Both the position numbers and the translations under genes were made by a program. From a virus, in IMG/VR virus record IMGVR_UViG_3300036785_000476, positions 1 through 41,855 of that record: DNA of 41,855 nucleotides; one strand, 5' to 3'. Under the pieces are notes generated by a model. That model had not been told where the DNA came from and did not search any database. It was given only the letters and a program-made list of their open reading frames with translations. Each line of letters starts with the position of its first letter. Within the stretch, counting starts at the first letter, position 1. Below are positions 12,982 to 19,052 of this stretch, one piece after another.

Positions 12982-13835
12982 TCCATGAATTTTGCTTCGG
13001 CATCGAAGATGGCATCTATGTCTACCTCGTCACCCGAGGGTAAATCTACACTCGGTGTAGTTTTGTCGTCGGGCAAATCTACAGTCGGTGTAGATTTGGG
13101 ATTCTCTACCGAGGCCGGGGTGACTATCTCTTCAAACTCCGGGCCCGCATGCTTCGGTGGATTGGCGACACACCACTGCAAGCCCTTGATGGTGCGTACC
13201 GATATCTCGGGTAAGCTCCCGAAGTTACTCGCCAGTAGGTTTAGCATCCAGTCAGCGTCACTGGCAGACCACTGAGGCCACAGTGACACGATGGCGGCGA
13301 GTGCCTCACCCCTCATCTCGGGAGTGGCGTCGGGTCCGTAGGGGTGCTCAGGGTCGGTGACAGGTGCCATCGGTGTGCCACCGTCCATCTCTTCGGCACT
13401 GACAGCACCGAGGCCGACTAGGTTACTTACTGCCCGGTTGACGGCGCGGGTGGCCGCGATTGCGAGTAGGTCATGCTCGGGCTTGGTGACAGCATGCTCC
13501 GTAAGGTCACACCCTCCCTCACCCTCCGCGAACCTGCCACTCGGTGCACTTGCTCGCGCCACGACACGAGCCCGAAGGGGCTTACCGTTCGGGTCACGGT
13601 CAATCTCGATTGTCTTGTTTTCAATCGAGAGGTCACACCATAGTGCGATCTTCCGCCACCCTGACCGCTTGACAAATGAATGCTTACCACCCCTCCTATC
13701 CACAAAGCTCTGGACATCTTCACTCGGGTCAAGTAGAGACTTGAGCCCTTCCTGATATTGAGTAATTGCCACTTTGGTCTGTTGCACGTTTAGTGGTGTC
13801 AGTGGCCGCCGCTCGATTACCTCCGTACTCATCAT
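12978..13835 (-). CDS. Putative single-strand annealing protein (Erf/Rad52-like) carrying two operator palindromes
   Basis: 285 aa, ATG 13835. The core is about 20-150: SGWRKIALWCDLSIE, ARVVARASAPSGRFAEGEGG, then HDLLAIAATRAVNRAVSNLVG and AVSAEEM, a pattern seen in phage recombination proteins of the annealing class. Position beside an SSB-like protein and RusA supports this. A flexible acidic tail (235-285) contains KSTPTVDL (247-254) and KTTPSVDL (258-265), which are the translations of two palindromes at 13075-13097 and 13042-13064. No accompanying 5'-3' exonuclease was found. Confidence 0.6.
   Translation of the reverse strand: MMSTEVIERRPLTPLNVQQTKVAITQYQEGLKSLLDPSEDVQSFVDRRGGKHSFVKRSGWRKIALWCDLSIENKTIEIDRDPNGKPLRARVVARASAPSGRFAEGEGGCDLTEHAVTKPEHDLLAIAATRAVNRAVSNLVGLGAVSAEEMDGGTPMAPVTDPEHPYGPDATPEMRGEALAAIVSLWPQWSASDADWMLNLLASNFGSLPEISVRTIKGLQWCVANPPKHAGPEFEEIVTPASVENPKSTPTVDLPDDKTTPSVDLPSGDEVDIDAIFDAEAKFME
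13042..13064. promoter_or_regulatory. Operator-like palindrome, site 2 (inside annealing gene)
   Basis: AAATCTACAC, TCG, GTGTAGTTTT. Lies 33 bp, start to start, from site 3, and encodes KTTPSVDL on the minus strand. Confidence 0.75.
13075..13097. promoter_or_regulatory. Operator-like palindrome, site 3 (inside annealing gene)
   Basis: AAATCTACAG, TCG, GTGTAGATTT. Encodes KSTPTVDL. Pairs with site 2 at the same 33-bp spacing seen in the terminase gene. Confidence 0.75.
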
Positions 13836-14320
13836 GTGCCTCCGGTCACGGTGACCCGCCGCGGTGCGGGCTCGGTGGTGTGTGCCTCCGCGATGCGGTC
13901 GCGCACCGAGGGGTTGTCATGTTTCAGTAACTTATTGACCTCACGCGCCACGGGCTTATGTGTCACATCGGTCTTGATCGCCCGCTGTGCAGCCTCTTTG
14001 GTGAGTAGGCCCTCACTCACTAATGCAGTGAGGATGACCATGAGCATATCCACATCCCACACGTCACGCATGGGTGCGTTCACTCGGAGGTCGTAACCAC
14101 CTGCACTGATACTGCGAGAGTTAGATACGTCAAGCCGCCGCGCCATCTCACTATCGAGCATGACCGACAGTTCACTCATACGGTGGCCTAGAGTAATGAT
14201 GCCTGCCCGGATGCGGGCGAGGTCAGGCCACTCGGCAACGGTGAGGTCTAGGGTGTCACCCGTTACTGGATTGGTGACAACCGTGTCGGTTGTCGGCACC
14301 CATAATTCGAGGTCACTCAT
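13832..14320 (-). CDS. Hypothetical protein at head of recombination operon
   Basis: 162 aa from ATG 14320. A TTG one codon earlier is less likely. The start overlaps the 21-aa leader ORF's stop (TGATG). Strand-rich N-terminus (TVVTNPVTGDTLDLTV), central helices (RIRAGIITLGHRMSELSVMLDSEMARRLD) and a C-terminal helical part (LLTKEAAQRAIK). Position next to the annealing protein recalls Gam-like or accessory recombination proteins, but no motif proves it. Its stop overlaps the annealing protein start. Confidence 0.6.
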   Translation of the reverse strand: MSDLELWVPTTDTVVTNPVTGDTLDLTVAEWPDLARIRAGIITLGHRMSELSVMLDSEMARRLDVSNSRSISAGGYDLRVNAPMRDVWDVDMLMVILTALVSEGLLTKEAAQRAIKTDVTHKPVAREVNKLLKHDNPSVRDRIAEAHTTEPAPRRVTVTGGT

Positions 14321-14385
14321 CAATCATCCGCATCACCTTGGACCCCGGTGGTGAATACGGATGTGGTAAGACGGTTAGCGGTCAC
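14320..14385 (-). CDS. Possible 21-aa leader ORF
   Basis: GTG 14385 is preceded by GAAGGGAGCGGACCC, a good Shine-Dalgarno. The ORF ends TGA overlapping the next ATG as TGATG. Too short for homology. Its value would be translational coupling or attenuation for the recombination operon. Confidence 0.4.
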   Translation of the reverse strand: MTANRLTTSVFTTGVQGDADD

Positions 14386-14451
14386 GGGTCCGCTCCCTTC
14401 GTGTGTGTCACTCGGGTGGGTGTAAACCTGTCATCCGTACCCCGAATGGTG

Positions 14452-14481
14452 CGGATAGATTCACACTAGCCCCGCTGTCAA
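14452..14481 (-). promoter_or_regulatory. Putative early leftward promoter
   Basis: Minus-strand TTGACA (14481-14476) and TATCCG (14457-14452) with an 18-bp spacer, 67 bp upstream of the GTG at 14385. The -35 is perfect, the -10 weak. It would start the recombination operon. Confidence 0.5.
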
Positions 14482-14519
14482 ATAGTCCTTTGTTTGCAGG
14501 GGCTTTGCTTAGACCCGAC

Positions 14520-14557
14520 CCCGGCCGCTTAGTGGTGTGTGCACCACCGCGGCCGGG
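14520..14557 (-). terminator. Terminator hairpin of the late operon
   Basis: CCCGGCCGC (14520-14528) pairs with GCGGCCGGG (14549-14557), and the inner GTGGTG with CACCAC. It starts ten bases past the last late gene's stop. No T-run, but very stable. It separates late from early transcription. Confidence 0.65.
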
Positions 14558-14567
14558 AGTATTACCA

Positions 14568-15398
14568 CTAGGTCTTGATGAGCCAATTCACTGCGGCGAA
14601 CGGTGGCATGTTGTTGTGGGGAGCGCCACCGCCCGCATTCTGTATAGACACACCCGTTGCGGCACCGTAAATCTGGACACCCGTAGAGGAACCTGCCACA
14701 CCGTGTTGGTTACCTCCCCACGAGCCGATCACTGTGGGTGTCTGGAAACCGCCACCGCCGTATGTCCACAGCGTGTCCGCTCCCCACTGTGTGTGACCAT
14801 GTGGCGGATCGTACACACCGTGAACGTGTGGCGGATCGTTCACCCCGTGAGCGTGCACGGGCATTTCGTTTACACCTAACCCCTGTGTCTCCGAGCCGCT
14901 ACGGGTACCGACCAAACGGTTAGTGAGCCCCGGGCCCTGCCCCGCGCCGACAGGCATCCGGCCCCGAAGGTCAGGCACATTGAACGTGGCACCGTCATCA
15001 GTACCTGTCCAGCTTAGGCCAATCGCATTGAATAACACGGCATAGGTACTTCGGGAATACTGTGCACCGTTACACAGTAACCATCCCTGTGGCGCTAGCT
15101 GCGAGGCCGTAGGTAGTAGCCCACCCGCGGGTGTGGACCCCGGTTGGTACCAAGAGGTACCGTCATCGTAGTACAGCACCTTAGTGTCAGTCGCCCAATA
15201 GTAACGGCCAGTGACACCGGCCGCGGGCATGGAATTGGCGAGGCCCTGCGAGAACACCACCGTCACAGGGTCTAGGGCGTCACGTAGGGCAGTGATGTCA
15301 AGTGGCACATCGGCCGGGTCGGTGAGTACCGGCCCGGGCAGCTTGAGCCTAGGGCTCGGGGTGTCACTCCCTGTCTGTGTCGGGGTGTCAATCGACAT
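14568..15398 (-). CDS. Tail-collar (Mdp-type) minor tail protein
   Basis: 276 aa from ATG 15398, six bases past the amidase stop. The phage tail collar domain spans about 95-160: PQGWLLCNGAQYSRSTYAVLF and FNVPDLRGRMPVGAG. A His/Gly-rich C-terminal region follows (EMPVHAHGVNDPPHVHG, ending PHNNMPPFAAVNWLIK), which is the standard Mdp ending that binds metal inside fibre trimers. The large fibre protein at 19053-22019 carries the same domain, so two receptor-contact proteins may coexist. Last gene of the late operon. Confidence 0.85.
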   Translation of the reverse strand: MSIDTPTQTGSDTPSPRLKLPGPVLTDPADVPLDITALRDALDPVTVVFSQGLANSMPAAGVTGRYYWATDTKVLYYDDGTSWYQPGSTPAGGLLPTASQLAPQGWLLCNGAQYSRSTYAVLFNAIGLSWTGTDDGATFNVPDLRGRMPVGAGQGPGLTNRLVGTRSGSETQGLGVNEMPVHAHGVNDPPHVHGVYDPPHGHTQWGADTLWTYGGGGFQTPTVIGSWGGNQHGVAGSSTGVQIYGAATGVSIQNAGGGAPHNNMPPFAAVNWLIKT

Positions 15399-15403
15399 GA
15401 GTA

Positions 15404-16261
15404 TTACTTCGGCAGTGGTACGAAACCGGCTACCTGCTCGCCCTTCTCGCCACCCGACCACTCGGTGTCACTACCGCGCTGCCACAGGTGAGCCGGGGTA
15501 CCGTCATCGTACAGTGCGAATAGCTCAAGGATGTTACTTGCACTCTTGGTGGCAGAGAGGCCGCTTATCTTTTTGGGTGCCTTTGTCAGTACCCCGCCAT
15601 CCTTCCACTCGGACTCACCCTTACGCTGCCACTCATACCTCACTGTCTGCCGATCCTCACCTACCCAGAACACATGTAGTGACCCGTTATGTGCCACCGC
15701 CGATGTAATCATGTCACGGTCCTCTTCCTCTTCCGGTTGGGTACCTCCATTACTACGGGCCATGTCCAACACATAATCCATTGGGAACCCCGAGCCACAA
15801 TCCCAATGTCCACCACCGCCCGAGCCTAAATCCACATGCTGGCACACACCCCGGCCCGAGCCCTGCGCTTCGGATGCCGAGAGTCTGACAATCGGTATGC
15901 CGAAGTAGCCACACTCTTCGTTTATCCACCGCGCACAGTTCACCAACATGTTGTGGTTATTGTTCATCCACTCGTCACGTGACCATGACGCGAACCCACA
16001 CAACTCTGTACTCACACACTGTGGATTATAGTTTGCCTGTGTCCAAGCCTTGTTCGGCCGTGACACATACTCACCGATGGTGTTCACCTTATTGTCTATG
16101 CCAGTGTGGCTACTGGCACCTACGTCACCCTGGAAAAACCCACCCAAGCTCTCGATGGTACGGGCACCCTCGGCTGTGTGGCACACCACCAGTCTGACTC
16201 CACTGCCTCCCCGAGATGAGTAATTGGGTGACGGTATCCATACCCGTTTGAGTGCGGCCAT
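15404..16261 (-). CDS. N-acetylmuramoyl-L-alanine amidase (PGRP-type) with C-terminal beta domain
   Basis: 285 aa from ATG 16261, coupled to the acidic 72-aa gene. A GTG one codon earlier is possible. Amidase_2/PGRP domain: VVCHTAEG (His28), AYNPQCVSTELCG region (Glu86), CQHVDLG (His142) and HWDCGSGFPM (Asp154/Cys155), giving the zinc site of this family. An acidic linker (EEEEDRD, about 177-183) leads to a repeat domain (SAVAHNGSLHVFWVGED..., AHLWQRGSDTEWSGG) resembling PLL/tectonin-type propeller blades, probably for wall or glycan binding. Endolysin or virion-associated wall hydrolase. The position after baseplate genes allows either. Confidence 0.85.
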   Translation of the reverse strand: MAALKRVWIPSPNYSSRGGSGVRLVVCHTAEGARTIESLGGFFQGDVGASSHTGIDNKVNTIGEYVSRPNKAWTQANYNPQCVSTELCGFASWSRDEWMNNNHNMLVNCARWINEECGYFGIPIVRLSASEAQGSGRGVCQHVDLGSGGGGHWDCGSGFPMDYVLDMARSNGGTQPEEEEDRDMITSAVAHNGSLHVFWVGEDRQTVRYEWQRKGESEWKDGGVLTKAPKKISGLSATKSASNILELFALYDDGTPAHLWQRGSDTEWSGGEKGEQVAGFVPLPK

Positions 16262-16479
16262 CACTCACCTTCCTCGGTGTCATCTTCCTCGGTGTCATCT
16301 TCCTCATCCCGGAAGGGCTCGCCGCGTTCACGTTCCACCGCGAGCCTGCGAGCATCGGCCGGGTCTAGGAACCGTGCATCCTCCGGGTCATCGAGCGGCC
16401 CCGAGTGTGAGTCAAACGGTTCACTGTCAGGCTCAGGGTTGGGCTCCGCGGCCTTTCTCTCTTCCCACTCTTCGGTCAT
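16261..16479 (-). CDS. Acidic hypothetical protein
   Basis: 72 aa, ATG 16479, coupled at both ends. Strongly acidic, Pro/Asp/Glu-rich, ending in a tandem EEDDTEEDDTEE repeat encoded by a 15-bp direct DNA repeat at 16265-16305. Probably disordered. Perhaps a chaperone or linker between baseplate and amidase, but nothing shows this directly. Confidence 0.6.
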   Translation of the reverse strand: MTEEWEERKAAEPNPEPDSEPFDSHSGPLDDPEDARFLDPADARRLAVERERGEPFRDEEDDTEEDDTEEGE

Positions 16480-17120
16480 AGTGGGGCATCCTTTCTCACA
16501 TCGTCATATGTCGGGTACATATCTTTCATGTCCTGGTAGGTGGCACACCGTTCACGCAACATGGCATAGGTCTGCCCGATCCTTACCTCGTAATTCACGA
16601 TGAGGCCCGCGGGTACGTTGTTCAGTAACTCTTGCCGGATCGCGGCCTCATCGAGCGTACTGTCGGAGTAAGTGAAGATGCGGAGGTAATAGGCGTCACC
16701 CTCGGGGTGATCGGGTGTCACTGCCCGTTCCTCGAAATAGATAGGTGCACCCGGGTTGACAAACCGCCGTACCGCGGCAATGATCCCCGCCCGGGTGCCG
16801 CGCCACAGTGCAGGTGAGTGCGGGCCGATGAGGTTACGGAGGTCACTCTTCGGCATCCGCCGCGGGTAGGTGACACCGGCCCACACTGCCAGTGTGTAAA
16901 GGAAGTCATCGGGGCACCGTTGCGGTGAGGCAAACGCCGTCCACCCATCGTTACCGTCAGCATCGGTGCGGACGAGCTTGGCTATCTCATCGAGCATGAG
17001 CCCGTTAGATGACAGGTAACGCGCGAGCGGCCACCCTAGTGACTCGTCGGCCCATGTCATCGGCCCGACCGCCGCGAATAGATCGGCACCCATCTGTGTG
17101 TCAATCGGTGGTGTACTCAT
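16476..17120 (-). CDS. Baseplate protein, P2 gpI-like
   Basis: 214 aa, ATGA-coupled to the gpJ-like gene. N-terminal FAAVGPMTWADESLGWPLARYL, then DDFLYTLAVWAGV and LRNLIGPHSPALWRGTRAGIIAAVRRF, the pattern of the tail protein I family that follows baseplate J in contractile phages. It connects wedges to fibres. The order gp25, gpJ, gpI is preserved. Confidence 0.8.
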   Translation of the reverse strand: MSTPPIDTQMGADLFAAVGPMTWADESLGWPLARYLSSNGLMLDEIAKLVRTDADGNDGWTAFASPQRCPDDFLYTLAVWAGVTYPRRMPKSDLRNLIGPHSPALWRGTRAGIIAAVRRFVNPGAPIYFEERAVTPDHPEGDAYYLRIFTYSDSTLDEAAIRQELLNNVPAGLIVNYEVRIGQTYAMLRERCATYQDMKDMYPTYDDVRKDAPL

Positions 17121-18394
17121 GTGCCGGTACCCGAGCCACCTGACACCGTGCCCGTGAAAGTCCCGGGCTCGGGGAAACTGTACGGGTCAGTCATTAGGAA
17201 GTCTGCCGCCGCACCGTTGATTATCACGCTCACCACACGGTCAACGCCGAGGCACCTGTCGAGTAGTGCAATTAGTTCATTTACATAGATGTACTGTTGC
17301 CGGGTGGTGCCTCCACCGTTAGGTGGGTAGATGACCTCACCGCCCGCGGTAGAGGGCGATGCCTCATTTAGCCTGTAATTGATCGGTAACAGGTAGTGGG
17401 TGAGGGCCTCGTCACACGCAGCCTTTACCGTGTCACTGTCCTGCCCCGCAAAGGCCATGACCTCATACGTGACATCAATCGGTACATAGGACGGGTCGGT
17501 GTAGTTCACTATCCAATTGACCTCACGCAGATTCTCTAGCATGAGCTTGACGGCATCCTTGACATCGGCAGGCAGCGGGTAACCCTCCACCCCGGCGAGT
17601 ATCAGTGTCACCATCCGCGGGTTAGTCCAGGTGCCATCGGCCGGGTTATACAGGTTCATGGATATGGCACGTACCACCGTAGGCACCTGTAACGCGAGGA
17701 TCGCAAAGTCCACCGGGAGTACCGGCCGAAGCGCGATCATCCGCATAAGGACACTCAAGCGGTCAAGGTAAATGTCAGGTGTCTCGGCGTCGGCACCTTT
17801 CGAGGTAGGCTCGGTCACCGTCACCGTGTCAACCCACACCACCGGGTCCAACATTTCACCCTCACCGATGAGCCCGTTACCATCGGCCCCTGTCAGTACC
17901 GCGGTGAAACTGACAGGCGGTGTCTGTGACTCACCGACAGGTATGACGTACTCTTGGTCAACCGCATAGGCCACCAAGTCATCACCCGACCGCGGCAATG
18001 CAAACTGTGTACCTGCCTCAAGGGTGTAACCCTTGTTATCCATTGCCGTGAAAGTGGCAGTGCCTACCGCGGCCAGCGCGAGCCCGGGCGCGATCCCGAG
18101 CACATCGTTACCGTAAGTGGTAAAGATGGTGGCGGGCACATCCCGCGCCAGGGCCCTTATCTCACTGGCGCTTTCACTCCATGCCTCGGTGAGCCACACT
18201 TCCAAGTTACCGTCATGTGCCTCCCACCCCGGGGCCTTGAGTGCCAAGTCATTGAATACCTGCTCTTGTATCTGCTCTTGGTCACTGACGACATCGGGAG
18301 TAATGTACCCTGACTCATCTACCGCTAGCAGAGCGTTGGGATTCTCTACCTCTTCGGGGTCGCCCGGGATTGCGAGCGGTGACAAGTAACTCAT
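17117..18394 (-). CDS. Baseplate J-like wedge protein
   Basis: 425 aa, ATGA overlap with gp25. Typical baseplate J features: N-terminal IQEQVFNDLALKAPGWEAHDGNLEVWLTEA-type start (about 40-70), central beta core with GYTLEAGTQFALP, and the conserved C-terminal block containing PDIYLDRLSVLMRM and DRVVSVIINGAAA. It forms the wedge with gpI and gp25 that triggers sheath contraction. Length is normal for a P2/Mu-like gpJ. Confidence 0.9.
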   Translation of the reverse strand: MSYLSPLAIPGDPEEVENPNALLAVDESGYITPDVVSDQEQIQEQVFNDLALKAPGWEAHDGNLEVWLTEAWSESASEIRALARDVPATIFTTYGNDVLGIAPGLALAAVGTATFTAMDNKGYTLEAGTQFALPRSGDDLVAYAVDQEYVIPVGESQTPPVSFTAVLTGADGNGLIGEGEMLDPVVWVDTVTVTEPTSKGADAETPDIYLDRLSVLMRMIALRPVLPVDFAILALQVPTVVRAISMNLYNPADGTWTNPRMVTLILAGVEGYPLPADVKDAVKLMLENLREVNWIVNYTDPSYVPIDVTYEVMAFAGQDSDTVKAACDEALTHYLLPINYRLNEASPSTAGGEVIYPPNGGGTTRQQYIYVNELIALLDRCLGVDRVVSVIINGAAADFLMTDPYSFPEPGTFTGTVSGGSGTGT

Positions 18395-18741
18395 CGTGCC
18401 TCACCTTCGGCAGTGTCGCGGGGTGCAATAAGGGTGCGTACTAGCTGAATCTCCGGGTCACTGTCGTCGGCCTCCGCACTCACCATAGCCTCGACACGCG
18501 GCTCAAATGCCACAAGTGCACTAGCCACCGCTGCCTGTGAAAACTGAGGACTCGCAAACTCAAGCTCGGGCCGCCCGAATTCCGGCATAGAGGTACGTTC
18601 ACCCTGCACAGTACGTACTATGCACTCGCAGCATGAGGCCACTTCCGCGATGCTTTCCTGTTCCACTGTTGACACACGCAAGCCACCGCGCACATCTCGT
18701 GCCCATTGGAACGGTAAGGTGAAGTGCGGAATGTCAGGCAC
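18391..18741 (-). CDS. Baseplate wedge protein, GPW/gp25 family
   Basis: 116 aa from GTG 18741. Hallmarks are FQWARDVRGGLRVSTVEQ at the start, IVRTVQGERTSMPEFGRP (about 42-59), the conserved R-x-MPEFG turn of gp25, and a helix ending with FEPRVEAM. gp25 nucleates sheath assembly at the baseplate. Coupled to gpJ. Confidence 0.85.
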   Translation of the reverse strand: MPDIPHFTLPFQWARDVRGGLRVSTVEQESIAEVASCCECIVRTVQGERTSMPEFGRPELEFASPQFSQAAVASALVAFEPRVEAMVSAEADDSDPEIQLVRTLIAPRDTAEGEAR

Positions 18742-18745
18742 TTAC

Positions 18746-19009
18746 TTACTCGGTAGGCTCGGGCTCGGGCTCGACAGGTTGGGTGTCGGGTGTAGGTGCA
18801 CCCTCGGGCACATAGAGCGGCGGGGTGAGCTTTTCACCGGATGACACCTTGCCACCATCGGTGATGGTGAGTGGTGCGGTTGTCGAAAAGACACTGCCGG
18901 TAATACTGCTAAGGGTGGTGCCGGGAGTCACCACCCATTCCCCGACCGCGGCCTCAGCTTCGGCCAGTGACTCTGCTTCGATTAGGAACATTACATTGAA
19001 CGGTGCCAT
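18746..19009 (-). CDS. Hypothetical baseplate-region protein
   Basis: 87 aa, ATG 19009, with an AAGGGACAC Shine-Dalgarno. N-terminal 40 residues (FNVMFLIEAESLAEAEAAVGEWVV) are helical and strand-like, resembling small sensor-type phage proteins. The tail is Pro/Glu-rich. Unknown role between the fibre and gp25. Confidence 0.6.
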   Translation of the reverse strand: MAPFNVMFLIEAESLAEAEAAVGEWVVTPGTTLSSITGSVFSTTAPLTITDGGKVSSGEKLTPPLYVPEGAPTPDTQPVEPEPEPTE

Positions 19010-19052
19010 CGGTGTCCCTTCGTTTTGGTCATTCCCATTGTGTCAGTGCAAT

